Shown here: one piece after another, positions 17,397 to 27,600 of the stretch
Numbering within the stretch: position 1 is the first letter of the stretch
Layout of the letters: each line of letters starts with the position of its first letter
Notes under the pieces: generated by a model
The model's input: the letters and a program-made list of their open reading frames with translations, nothing else
Databases searched by the model: none
Told to the model about the DNA's origin: nothing
Assembly: GCF_030273315.1 (NCBI RefSeq)
Contig: NZ_CP127176.1
Coordinates: forward strand, 1 to 64,000
Length of the DNA: 64,000 bases
Reading direction: 5' to 3'
DNA from: Natrialbaceae archaeon AArc-T1-2
Lineage (GTDB): Archaea; Halobacteriota; Halobacteria; Halobacteriales; Natrialbaceae
Translations under genes and position numbers: made by a program

Positions 17397-18956
17397 TCAC
17401 CTCCGCTCCATCTGGTACCGATCATCGTTGACTGACAGGATCTCGAGTTCGCCGGTTTCCGTGTCCATAATGTGGATGGTGCCGTAGTCCTCATCGTGGC
17501 TTTCCCTGTATTCGATTTCCTCCATAAACTCTAGCAACTGCTGTTCTTCCTCCCTGCCACGTAGAATGTAAGGAATATTGCCTTCCAAAGCACCGAGTGT
17601 CTCGGATAGATCTGGATCGATCCGGAGTCTGACTGATGAGTCTCGGCCTTCGTATTCGAGGACGTGGTGGTCGTGATTGTAGTCCATTGCATCGCTGATT
17701 TCGGGATGGAGCTGCGGGACTCGGCGATTCAACTCGCGTTTAGGGATTTCTGTCCGGGAAATAAGGGATAGGGAGCTTTTAGATCGATAGTTGTGGGAGA
17801 GCCAGACTCGGAGATCGGAACCTTTGGAAGAATCCGGCATGAAATAGCTGTTAATCATCTCTATGACGTCCTCTTTCACGCTTTCGTCCGAACGGTCCCT
17901 GTTCCGCTGGTTATGGAAGGAGTAGTTGGTCTCGTGATAGAGGTCGCGAGCGTCGTAGTCGTTGATGGCTACGTCCTCAAAGTAGAACTGACGTTTCTTC
18001 TCGATGAATCGCTGGTCGACTTCTTCTTCTGAGTCGTCTTCGTCTCTTCGTGAAACCTCTTCTTCAGCGTCTGCCCAGAGTTTGCTGTCGATGAATGGAT
18101 GGGTGAGATCGCGGGGATGGAAGTATTCGTTCAGGAGGGTGAAGATCTGCCCACTGCCACTGAACGCGAGGTTGTAGTATTTCAGATCTTCGTCAAAGTC
18201 GGTGACGCTCTCTTCTTTGGCTCCGGTGATACAATAGGCGAGAAAGTTCAGGAGGTCACGGACGGTGACGTGGGCGTCCAGATGACCGACGGACTGTAGG
18301 AGTCGGATGATATTTTCTCGGACACGATCATTCCTCATCTTGTCCATGTTATAGGCGATGTGTCCGTGGATGTCGTCGCCGTTGTTCTCTTTCAGGAACT
18401 TGTTCGAGGTCAAGTTCTCGATGGCCTGGCCGATGACCTTGCGCGTGAGGATGTTCCTGTTATTGAGGTCGATGACGACGATAGAGTCGAAGTCAGCGTT
18501 GTCGGCTTGTCCTTCGCCGTAGATGATCTGATTCTGGAACTGGCTTCGAACGTTTTCCAAGAAGGGATAGTCGTCGGCGTGCTGGGTGGTCATCTCGTAA
18601 AGAGGGCCGTCGTTGATAGCGAGGATACCAGGTCGGCCGTCGTCAAGGGCGTCTTTCCATTTGTCGAGTAGGACAGTGTAGTCGTCGTACTCGGAGGCAT
18701 CAGAGAGATAGAAATAGTTCGGCTCCGGGTACTCGGGCTTCATCTGCAGGATGTACTGTGTTTTCCCGTCTCCAGGGTTCCCGGTGAGAACGACCTGCTT
18801 CCCGTCTTTCAGTGCGTCTTGTAGGTATTCCTCACCGTCCAAGCGGGTTGTTATATGTATCTCTCTGCGTTGCTCGTCGGTGAGCTGTTCAGCGAACCCT
18901 CCCTGTGCCAGCTGTGAAAGGAATCGTAGATTCAGTGTCGATGCTTCAATTCCCAT
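17397..18956 (-). CDS. P-loop ATPase of defence cluster (DptF-like), 519 aa
   Basis: AAA/STAND-like ATPase. Walker A GNPGDGKTQYIL lies at about residues 57-68, LAINDGPLYEM near 110, and DSIVVIDLNNRNIL is a Walker B-like strand near 160. The rest is helical and acidic. The combination of a short N-terminal arm, a GxxGDGKT P-loop and the LAIN-G-L motif resembles DptF, the ATPase of phosphorothioate-dependent restriction, and related defence ATPases. It is second in the operon, 39 bp after the DUF4338 gene and 6 bp before the 500-aa gene. The predicted role is an ATP-dependent switch or loader for the FtsK/nuclease partner. DptF kinship is plausible but unverified. Confidence 0.78.
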   Translation of the reverse strand: MGIEASTLNLRFLSQLAQGGFAEQLTDEQRREIHITTRLDGEEYLQDALKDGKQVVLTGNPGDGKTQYILQMKPEYPEPNYFYLSDASEYDDYTVLLDKWKDALDDGRPGILAINDGPLYEMTTQHADDYPFLENVRSQFQNQIIYGEGQADNADFDSIVVIDLNNRNILTRKVIGQAIENLTSNKFLKENNGDDIHGHIAYNMDKMRNDRVRENIIRLLQSVGHLDAHVTVRDLLNFLAYCITGAKEESVTDFDEDLKYYNLAFSGSGQIFTLLNEYFHPRDLTHPFIDSKLWADAEEEVSRRDEDDSEEEVDQRFIEKKRQFYFEDVAINDYDARDLYHETNYSFHNQRNRDRSDESVKEDVIEMINSYFMPDSSKGSDLRVWLSHNYRSKSSLSLISRTEIPKRELNRRVPQLHPEISDAMDYNHDHHVLEYEGRDSSVRLRIDPDLSETLGALEGNIPYILRGREEEQQLLEFMEEIEYRESHDEDYGTIHIMDTETGELEILSVNDDRYQMERR

Positions 18957-18995
18957 ATTTATCGTTGGTGTTGGTGACCGAATGTTCCCGCCATG

Positions 18996-21113
18996 TTAAC
19001 TGTTGCTTATAATGAACTCACTGAGACTGGCTTGTCGTTTGTCGAAATCGATCTCGCTGCTCAATTTGAATTCTTGCTTGTCAAATCCCCTAATATTCTC
19101 CAAGACATCTTGTTTCTGAACTCTCATGCTTGCCCACCGATCGATCCAGTACTGGTAGATTGACTCCTGTTCTTTCTGTGGGTCGTCGAACTCCCAGTAG
19201 TATTCTGGGTTGTCGTCGATTCCAAGCAGGTAGTCTTGGGAGTTCTCCGCCAGATCGATTCCGTACACAATCCGCCTGGACTCGTGTTTCAATAGGTCAG
19301 TCTCTAAACCGCAGTTCGTCAGACCGCGCCGGATTTTCCGGATTCGAGGAGAGACACCTTCTCCGAACCGACCTCTGACGACCTTGCGACCCTCCTCTAA
19401 CTGTGTGACTTGGCTAAGCCGTTTCCGTGTCTCGGGGCCGAACTGGATTGAACCGTAGCCTTCAGTGTACCCGATCTGGTTGTATTCGATTTGTCCGTTT
19501 TTGTTTGGAACCCGGATACGGTCGTACTGGGCACTTCCGATCTCGAACAGGCCGGTGGTGTCGAGGAAAACCAGTTCGTTCGGTTTACTCACTGCTTCGC
19601 CTTTCATCGAACTGGCGATTTCGCTCTGATAGTCGCCGTACTTGTCTTGGTACATGTTAATGACCTTGGGACCGGTCAACGCCATCGCCACGAGTTTCCC
19701 ACCGAGGATACGGTTGTAGGGAGGGATAGCGCCGCAAACCATAATGTTCATCATGCCGGCCCCGACCCTCTCCTTCTTGATCTCCTTCAGGGCGGTTTTG
19801 ATGGCTCGCCGTCCAGAGTCGTTGTTCAAACCGGTTCTGATGAACTCGACATCGTCTTCGTCGCTGTGTTCTTGGAAGTATTTCCGGTCACGGAGAAGTT
19901 TTTGAAGCGCCCGAGCCCGTTTTTTCCGGAACAGGGCTGTCTCACTTTTTCTCTCCCAGTCTTCCATCTTCTCAGGGTTCTCGTCCTCGCCTCCTTCGAT
20001 CGTCTGTTCAGCTTCCTCTTCTATCTCCTCGAGTATCTCGAGAACTCGTTCATCCGGGTTGACGAAGCTTTCATCGGAGAGTTCTAGATGTTCCTCGGCG
20101 AAGTCGTCATACCGGATGTTGGATATCGCGTTCTCGATGGAGTTCTCCAGAGCCTCTCGTATATCAGAGCAAAACTCGTTGATCCGCTCTTCATACTCTT
20201 CCTCAGTTTCTAGCCATTCCGTGTTGGTGACTGACCGAGTCTTCTTGTCAGGCGTCTGCTTCTCCTCTGGTAGTTGTTCCTCGTATTCATGGACCCGTTT
20301 CTTCCGCTGCAGTTTATTTTCGACTGCGTCGATCGTCCAGCCGATGTGGTTATCCCTGACTGACAAGTTCATCATAGGGCTTGCTATCGTCGCAATCCCC
20401 ATCACTGGATCTTTCGGCTTAGCTCCATTTCTAATAAGGAAATTGATGTTTCTTCCGGGGACCGTATTGTATGGTGTCAACCAAGTATAGCGGAAGTACC
20501 GCCAGATATCCATCAAATCCAACTCGGTGTGTTCGCACTTCTTCCCTCTCTCTACTTTCTGTATGTAGGGTTGAACAACACTTTCTAGATCTTCGGCTAT
20601 TGTATCTTGACTCTGATCCTGAAGTGGGGCTAAGTCCTGGTAGAGTTCTTTCCCACCAGTTATTAGTTCAAGGACGCTTCGCCCGCCATTGGTGTTTCGA
20701 CGGGTGTCACGCTCCATTTTCCGAACGAACTCACGGACGCTTTCCTCTCTGAATTGCGCCCGTCGTTCCTTTTGGAGGATAGTTCTCTCTTGTTCTTTGA
20801 ATTGCTCTGGGTCGTCCTTGTAGCGATCCGGGTCTGGACGAACGACGTGTAATTCGGAGTTTTTTCGGATGTCATAGTTGATCTCAATGAGGTCCAGAAG
20901 AACTTCTAACGCTGCGAGATATCGAATCTGGCCTTCAGTTATCCCATCCTCAATTTCGCTCTCAATATAGCGAATCTCGTCTTTGATGGCAACCTCCCGG
21001 TCGAGATCTTCCTGAAATTCGATCAGTTCATCAGTGAGAGCCTCAAATCGCCGTTGGTACTGGCCTGGGAGATCGGGCGAAAAATCCACTTCTCGTTCAG
21101 AATTCGCACCCAT
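18996..21113 (-). CDS. DUF4338 (DruA-like) protein, 705 aa
   Basis: First gene of the minus arm of the defence island. Residues about 205-270 and 470-650 match the DUF4338 pattern known from Druantia DruA: YTWLTPYNTVPGRNINFLIR, MGIATIASPMMNLSVRDNHIGW, then PYNRILGGKLVAMALTGPKV and QYDRIRVP. The central region is a charged insert, rich in Glu and Lys. The start is the ATG at 21113 (MGANSERE); a TTG start at 21152 is less likely. The biochemical role of DruA is not settled; a DNA-binding or nuclease-like role has been suggested. Here it heads a cluster that otherwise resembles DptF/G/H or PbeABCD, and it diverges from an operon with a DruE-like helicase. Confidence 0.82.
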   Translation of the reverse strand: MGANSEREVDFSPDLPGQYQRRFEALTDELIEFQEDLDREVAIKDEIRYIESEIEDGITEGQIRYLAALEVLLDLIEINYDIRKNSELHVVRPDPDRYKDDPEQFKEQERTILQKERRAQFREESVREFVRKMERDTRRNTNGGRSVLELITGGKELYQDLAPLQDQSQDTIAEDLESVVQPYIQKVERGKKCEHTELDLMDIWRYFRYTWLTPYNTVPGRNINFLIRNGAKPKDPVMGIATIASPMMNLSVRDNHIGWTIDAVENKLQRKKRVHEYEEQLPEEKQTPDKKTRSVTNTEWLETEEEYEERINEFCSDIREALENSIENAISNIRYDDFAEEHLELSDESFVNPDERVLEILEEIEEEAEQTIEGGEDENPEKMEDWERKSETALFRKKRARALQKLLRDRKYFQEHSDEDDVEFIRTGLNNDSGRRAIKTALKEIKKERVGAGMMNIMVCGAIPPYNRILGGKLVAMALTGPKVINMYQDKYGDYQSEIASSMKGEAVSKPNELVFLDTTGLFEIGSAQYDRIRVPNKNGQIEYNQIGYTEGYGSIQFGPETRKRLSQVTQLEEGRKVVRGRFGEGVSPRIRKIRRGLTNCGLETDLLKHESRRIVYGIDLAENSQDYLLGIDDNPEYYWEFDDPQKEQESIYQYWIDRWASMRVQKQDVLENIRGFDKQEFKLSSEIDFDKRQASLSEFIISNS

Positions 21114-21335
21114 AGTAATTTGGTTAACGTAGCAAATCGTTGTCTGCTGCAATTCAAAAGAGTATCGACTCGACTCAGGTCAGACCCCTAGACGGTCTAG
21201 CAAAACGAGCCATAATTATTTGATATATAATATGTGCGCATTTATTCAATAGGTTTAAATTATGTGTCGCTCAGGATTGATAACATATGAGTAAGGGAAC
21301 TATCAGGAATAGAATTGGCGGCCTTCAGATCACCC
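21114..21335. promoter_or_regulatory. Divergent promoter region of the defence island
   Basis: A 222-bp AT-rich spacer between the two arms, with TTTGATATATAATATG and GGTTTAAATTATG on the plus strand. The TTTAAAT box lies about 30 bases before an ATG at 21287 that opens an 18-codon frame ending TAA at 21341-21343. That stop overlaps the GTG at 21336, which I take as the start of the next gene. This could be a coupled leader peptide or a chance frame. A shared control region for both arms is inferred. Confidence 0.5.
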
Positions 21336-22790
21336 GTGAGTAAACTTTCTATCCCTTTCGGGCTTGATCCAGGGGGTACAAAAACTCCGATCGAAGAGGC
21401 ACAACGGAAAACAGACTACTATCGATGCCCAGAATGTGGTGAGTTCCTAACCCCTCGGATTGGCTCTCAACGCCAGTATTTCGCTCACAAGCAAGGCGTC
21501 CTGGAGGACATTTCCTGTTCACTCTCCAGTGACGAGGGTGTCGAAAAGATGATCCAGGATCTCCGTACTTCGGACATCGAAGAGGATGAACGTCAGCGGT
21601 CAATTCGAACCTATCTCGGTCAACGATATGATGGCGGAATCGAATTATTTGGCATCGTTCCTTCACTCGATTGGGACCAAATCCAAGAAGATGAGGACGT
21701 AGACACGCTCTTAGAAAAGGTCGAAATCGAGGCAGAGGGAATTACACATCCACCTGTACCCAGTAACTTCCACCCATCGGAGGCAGAGGTCACGCTTGAT
21801 CTCGATCCAACAGCAAACAGTTACGAACTCCAAATCACAGGTCCAGATGCCCTCGGAAGTATCACCGGCACTTGGACTACTTCAGGGCTCCAACACGGTA
21901 ATCTCTTTGTTGGTGATGAAACTCGGGCGCAACGATATAACTCGGATCACCAGGTGCGCAAAGATATGTGGGTATATTTGGTCTCAAAGAATCCCCCAAA
22001 ATCCGAAGTGTCGTTCGTTGATGTCTACGACTTCGCGGATGTATCCTTAGTCGGGTTCCGGGCATCCGAAAAGACGGAGCCTTTTCTCGACCGCTATGGG
22101 GGAGGCCTTAGTACAGAAAACTACGGCTTCGATGCTGACGTTGTATTACCCGCACACACAAACCCAACCGTTGAGGCACCCCTATACGCACCACCAGAGG
22201 AACCAGTTCTCGTCGGAGTTACTCCCTCCGAGGAAGTCGACCCAATATTCGAGGTCGTTTCCATCCCCAAAGATGCAAACGAGACAGTCGAAATCGACCG
22301 GACTGGAGCGGGAAATCCTCGTTACTACACAACTGAGGTACCTTCTGATGGATCGCGCCGTGTGAGTATCCACCAGCGGAACTCCGATCGGCATCGTCTG
22401 ATCCACCTCCACCCATCCGAAGAATCGACGATCATAGACGCTACCGAGCCAGAATCACGGCGAATTGGTATTGAAATCCAAGATGAGGAACACCGTGAAT
22501 TTCTCTCACCTATCGAAGGCCCGTCTTCGAAGCGTATGCCCGTTGGTTTCAATCCTCATTTATTACATACCAACCTCGAATATGTCGGGCCAGAAGACCT
22601 CGAACTGGAAGTAATCGCTACATTTGCTGAAGGCGCATCGCTCGGTCCGACAATCAGCCGAGACGTAACAGCAATCAGTGACATTATCTCGGAGGTCGTC
22701 CACTGGGTAGAGAGCGGCTGTAATGAACTCGAGATCCGGTTCAATGGTATTGGAACTATATCGATCTGCTTTCCGCAGGGGGAACAATGA
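21336..22790 (+). CDS. Zinc-finger protein with CoiA-like N-terminus, 484 aa
   Basis: First gene of the plus arm. Near residues 27-58 it has YRCPECGEFLTPRIG followed by QYFAHKQG, the same Cys-x-x-Cys ... Phe-x-His finger that opens CoiA proteins, and then a further Cys (ISCSLS). No Asp...Glu-x-Gln nuclease core follows, so this is not a complete CoiA. The rest is beta-rich and acidic, with no recognised domain. The start is uncertain: GTG at 21336 is chosen because it sits next to the TATA-like spacing and after a short leader frame; a TTG at 21315 is possible. It overlaps the next gene by ATGA. A targeting or adaptor role for the helicase/nuclease pair downstream is plausible. Confidence 0.72.
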   Translation: MSKLSIPFGLDPGGTKTPIEEAQRKTDYYRCPECGEFLTPRIGSQRQYFAHKQGVLEDISCSLSSDEGVEKMIQDLRTSDIEEDERQRSIRTYLGQRYDGGIELFGIVPSLDWDQIQEDEDVDTLLEKVEIEAEGITHPPVPSNFHPSEAEVTLDLDPTANSYELQITGPDALGSITGTWTTSGLQHGNLFVGDETRAQRYNSDHQVRKDMWVYLVSKNPPKSEVSFVDVYDFADVSLVGFRASEKTEPFLDRYGGGLSTENYGFDADVVLPAHTNPTVEAPLYAPPEEPVLVGVTPSEEVDPIFEVVSIPKDANETVEIDRTGAGNPRYYTTEVPSDGSRRVSIHQRNSDRHRLIHLHPSEESTIIDATEPESRRIGIEIQDEEHREFLSPIEGPSSKRMPVGFNPHLLHTNLEYVGPEDLELEVIATFAEGASLGPTISRDVTAISDIISEVVHWVESGCNELEIRFNGIGTISICFPQGEQ

Positions 22791-24613
22791 GTCTGGAACC
22801 CGGTGACGAGTTTACAGCGGAAGTAGACAAGATTACGAAACGGAGAACTTGCACCGTCAAATACGATGGGGAAGGGATTAATATCGGCCCAGTCACGTGC
22901 GAACCCGGTCGTTCGGTTCGATTGCGGTATCTCGGGGCAGATTCAGTCGCTGGAACATCGATACATTTCGCACTTTGTCTGACCGAGGAAGTTCTCGCGG
23001 ACGATTACAAAGATCACATTCGACGCCATGTAAGCGGCCTTCTTCCTGACCAACCTCCACAAGAGGGAGAACAAACCTACATAGAGGTGGATAAGATCGA
23101 CGAGTACGGCCTCGGACTCGCAGTTGCCGGAGGTGAAGTCGTCGAACTCGGACCAGTACAAGCAGACGAGGGCGACTTAGTACACGTTGTCGGACGCGAA
23201 CCGGGATATGCAGAGATTCTGAACGCAAGAGCACGTGGGAAACGCTACAGGATTCGCTTCAATATTCTCCGTGAGCGCTGGGACAAACTCCCTATCAAAA
23301 AGGGCGAGTCATTCACGGCAACGATAGATGACACTGATGGCAATAATCTCATCGCGTATGTGGACGGGTTGCCTGTCCACTTCTCTGGAGGCAAAGCCCG
23401 AATCGGACAAAAAATCGAAGGGAAACTCATTAGATTTCACCGAGACCGCGGAGTTGGCAAAGTGACAAAGGTCTATGATTCGGTTGGTGATATCGAAGAC
23501 CACGGGCACGATACTCGGATGCAGCAACTTCAGCAAGCGGGATTCGGCCAAGAACCGTTTCGTGCATTTGCTACGCAGTTTACTGGCGTGAGTGGTGACC
23601 AACTACCATCGACTGAGATCGGTATCCGAGACGCCATAGTCGGTGAGGCAATCCGACTCGGTCTTGCTGAGAAAGCTGAATCGGGTGGCCAACAGTATCC
23701 ACAAGCACACATCACCGCAATCCGCCACTGGGTTGTCCATAAGCTGGCAGCTGTTCTCGGACAGCCAGTCACTGGTGCCGACGAAGTATCCGATGATGTC
23801 GGGTGGTTTCGGGCAGCATTAACAGAGCGTACCGGCCCCACAATCACGTTCCTCGGTGATGTGATCCAACTCTCACAAGGGTACTATGCTCCAGCACCGA
23901 CGCGATCTGTAATGATCTCCGAATCTGAGGCCGTGCTCGTTTCAGGGGATCCAAGTCGTCCATTCATAGAGTCCGGTCTTGATATCGAATTTCGGGGGTT
24001 GACGCGGATTCTTACTGACACCAGTGAAGCAGAATTGCGTTCGAGAGAAATCCCCGTTCAATCTAAAGACGAATACATCGGTCTGGACGAGGCGCCGATT
24101 ACGACGCCAGCCACACTACGTGAGTACATCGAACAGCGACCGCAGGAGTCGTGGGAACCGGAGGAAGATTGGGCACCATACACTGGACAGTACTATGGAT
24201 TTACCGTAGACGGTGAGCCGCTCGTCATTGAAGAGGCAGACGGAACTGCGATCAGCTTGTGGCGAGTTCCAGTCGAATACGGCGCCGATACCTACCAGTT
24301 AAAGGTTCAATCGGGCGACGACAAAACAAGGGCCGTCACTGTTTCGCCGAAATACCGCAAGCATGCGTGCCTAATCCTTGACTCAATGGCTGAAGACCCA
24401 CAGACAGTTGAACTCACCGCATATGACGAGGAGGTCTTATTAAGTTGTGACTTTGCACCGCCGCGGGCACAGATGCGTTGGCTGTACGCAGTCGGAGCAG
24501 AGTGGCTTGAAACATCGTCGTATCAACTTCAATGGCGAATTTCGGACACCGATGCTGATTCAGTGCGAGAGGTCTTCGACGAACTGCCCGTGACCATCAT
24601 CGATAATACATAA
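22787..24613 (+). CDS. Protein with three N-terminal OB/TRAM-like domains, 608 aa
   Basis: The N-terminal ~235 residues contain three similar beta-barrel repeats of 60-75 residues, each starting with a strand such as EFTAEVDKI, TYIEVDKID or SFTATIDDT and holding a G-x-V/R core; they look like OB or TRAM folds, which bind nucleic acid. A middle region (about residues 330-390) has TGPTITFLGDVIQLSQGYY followed by APAPTRSV, a Pro-Ala-Pro-x-Arg motif. The C-terminal third is beta-rich. The gene overlaps its predecessor by ATGA and ends one base before the helicase ATG, so it is co-translated with the helicase. It is likely a DNA-binding subunit that hands substrate to the helicase. I do not recognise a named family. 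Confidence 0.75.
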   Translation: MSLEPGDEFTAEVDKITKRRTCTVKYDGEGINIGPVTCEPGRSVRLRYLGADSVAGTSIHFALCLTEEVLADDYKDHIRRHVSGLLPDQPPQEGEQTYIEVDKIDEYGLGLAVAGGEVVELGPVQADEGDLVHVVGREPGYAEILNARARGKRYRIRFNILRERWDKLPIKKGESFTATIDDTDGNNLIAYVDGLPVHFSGGKARIGQKIEGKLIRFHRDRGVGKVTKVYDSVGDIEDHGHDTRMQQLQQAGFGQEPFRAFATQFTGVSGDQLPSTEIGIRDAIVGEAIRLGLAEKAESGGQQYPQAHITAIRHWVVHKLAAVLGQPVTGADEVSDDVGWFRAALTERTGPTITFLGDVIQLSQGYYAPAPTRSVMISESEAVLVSGDPSRPFIESGLDIEFRGLTRILTDTSEAELRSREIPVQSKDEYIGLDEAPITTPATLREYIEQRPQESWEPEEDWAPYTGQYYGFTVDGEPLVIEEADGTAISLWRVPVEYGADTYQLKVQSGDDKTRAVTVSPKYRKHACLILDSMAEDPQTVELTAYDEEVLLSCDFAPPRAQMRWLYAVGAEWLETSSYQLQWRISDTDADSVREVFDELPVTIIDNT

Positions 24614-24614
24614 T

Positions 24615-27600
24615 ATGAAATCAATCAAAGAAGTCTCGGAAGAGCTCGAGAACGATCTTCAACAGTACATCGAATCACGTTACCACCTCCATCACCCGCG
24701 GCTTCTCAAGGAACGTCGTGCCCTGATGGACGAGGGAGAGACAGCCACCGAACCATGGGTCGAGGCAACACCGACCTATGTTTCGGGTGAACCCCTCAGA
24801 GAATTGGGCCTGCCGAGCGAAGTTGTCGATTTGTTAAAAGATCTCGAAAGCGACGATCTCAACATCTTCGATCCGCCGTACAAACATCAGGCCGACGCCC
24901 TCCAATCGTTCTTCAACGAAGAGGACGATCTCATCGTATCCACCGGAACAGGGTCCGGAAAAACCGAGATTTTCCTCTACTCAATTCTGGGTCAGCTCGC
25001 CCAAGAGGCAGCGCGAGGAGAGACAGCTGACCAACGTGGGATACGGACATTAGTTCTCTATCCGATGAACGCCCTCGTCGCGGATCAACTCTCCCGGATG
25101 CGCCTACTCTTTGGTGACAAGGACGGGGCAGATACACTTGAGGACTACATGGGCCGGCGTGTACAGTTCGGGATGTACACGAGTCGTACACCCTATCACG
25201 GGGAGTACGACAAGAGTAAGAACGATAATCTGGTCAAGCCGGTCATCAATCGGTATCTCAAGTTAGAGGAAGAACAGCCGGACCTCTACGAACAACTCAA
25301 AGAAAAAGGCCGTATTCCAGCCAAGGATCTCGAAGGGTTCCGGAACAAGAATAAGAAAAAGGAGACTCACTTCCGTACTCAACCTGGCGACACCGAACTG
25401 TTCACGCGTCAGGAGATGCACACCCGCGATGGAAGCAATCCCCATGGCGGGACGCCGGATCTCCTGATCACGAACTATTCAATGCTGGAGTATATGCTAC
25501 TCCGGCCGATCGAACAACCCCTCTTTGAGGATACCCGTGAATGGCTGGCCGAGGACGAAGAGAACGAGCTGAATATCGTCCTTGACGAAGCTCACCTCTA
25601 CCGAGGCGCCCAAGGAGCAGAGGTGGCGCTCCTGTTGAGCCGCTTGCTCCAGAAACTCGGGATATCTCGCGAACGTGTGCGCTTCATTCTCACGAGTGCG
25701 ACGATGGGTGAAAACGTAGAGGAAGCAGCCCCAGACTTTGCGGCCCAGCTCACAACCGGAGATCCGGACGATTTCTCAGTAATCACCGGTGAGCAGGTGG
25801 AGTACGAAGGCGGAGAACCGAGCGAGAAACGCATGGCGCAACTCCTAGAGCGAATTGGCTACCAACTCGATGATCCATCGAAGATTCGCAACGTTGCGAG
25901 CGAACGAGGCTGGGATCCTCTTGAAAGTGATGACGTAGAATCGATCCGTTCGTACCTTGCTGACCAGTTAGTCGATGACCCACTCTTCAGGTTAGCACAC
26001 GAACACCTTCGTGAAGAGCCACTGCGCCTATCGGCGCTTGCCGAAGAGTTGTTCGAGGACATCGATCAGGATCTGGCTCGTGAGGCGACGGGCAATCTTC
26101 TGTATCTTTGTACCGAGGCCCGCCAGGGAGAGGACCAGGCGTTGCTTCCGACGCGCCTGCATATGTTCCTCAAAGGGCTCCCCGCCCAGTATGCGTGTGT
26201 CAATCCTGAATGCAGCGGCCGCCGGGTTACAGAGGGAGAGAACCTCCTCGGGCGCATCTACAGTAATCCGCACACGACCTGTGAGTCCTGTGGCAGTCGT
26301 GTCTTCGAACTGATTAGCCACCGCACCTGTGGAGCAGCATATCTGCGCGCGTATCGACGCTCTGACGACGACCGCGGGCCGACGTTCCTGTGGTCAGATC
26401 CTGAGAGCAGCGAGGACTTGGACGAACTTCATCTCTTAGTTGAGGAACCTCGGGATGACCCAAATCCAGACCACGAACACGGCCGTTCGCTCGCCGAGAC
26501 GACGACCTCACGAAACCTCTCGATTGCCTCCGGCCATCTTGTTGATGATCGGCACGTGGACGACGAAGGGGCGACCACTCATATCGAGGTTCAGGTCCCG
26601 ACTAAAGAGCCGCCGAACGAGGACGGTGCGTGGAGTTGGACTCAATGTCCGGCGTGCGGGATCAAAGAGCGACGCCGTCCGAATGGCGACACGAAGGTCG
26701 AAGATCTGGTCACCAAAGGTGAGGAGCCATTCGCGCACAGCGTCCGCTCGATGTTCGGTATCCAGCCGACCGACCCACTCAAAGAGGAGTTCCCCAACGA
26801 GGGGCGCAAGGTATTGTGCTTCTCTGACGGTCGACAGAAGGCGGCCCGCTTAGCTCGCGATCTCCAATCGAACGTTGAATCCGACTCGTTCCGCGAGGTT
26901 CTAACCGACATTTTTGGATCCGCGGACGGTGAAATCACGATGGATCGGTTGTTCGCCGAGTTCGCAGTCTACTGTGCGAAAAACAACATCGTATTCTTCG
27001 ACGACAGCGACCAATACACGAATCAGTCGGGCGTCGTGTATAAGGGTTCACGCTCCCACTTCGAAGATATTCGTGGGAACCTGTCCGACATTGTCGATGA
27101 GTACTACCTTGAGTCCATCGACGATATTCCGGAGGTGCCAGCCGCACGCAATGCGTTGTCGGAGCGTCCCCGCCAGTATGAGGAACTTCTCCTCCGATCG
27201 TTGGGCGATGAACAGTACTCCATCACCGGCGCTCTCGTCGGGTACATTGCGCCGTCCGAGGAGGTATTTGAGAAAATCGATGAAGCCGTCCCTGAAATTG
27301 AGACAGACCAACTCAAGAGCATCCTCATCGAGGCGCTTCGTCATGCCTGCGAGGAACGGGCATTTGATTCAAATATTGAAGCCAGACGACGTTCGAACTC
27401 CTATCCCTATCAAAATTGGATTGACCCGGACGATACAGGGCTCCCCCACAGCGAAATAATCCCTGAATATGTTGTAGAATCACTCGACGACGAAGTGCCA
27501 GAAGAGGCGTGGTATAGTCTGAGACGGGCGTTGATGACGACAGAGCCTGTGTTGTTTGGGGCCTCCCACGGCAATTACTTCGTCAATCCGAAAGCAACGA

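Noticed and set aside
11323-21113. BREX (BrxC/PglZ) system
   Set aside because: No PglZ phosphatase, BrxL protease or PglX methyltransferase is visible; DUF4338 and the FtsK motor fit Druantia/Dpt/Pbe-type modules better.
21118-21129. TTTGGTTAAC near the defence promoter as a palindrome half-site
   Set aside because: Only eight bases match and no partner arm is present at the expected distance.
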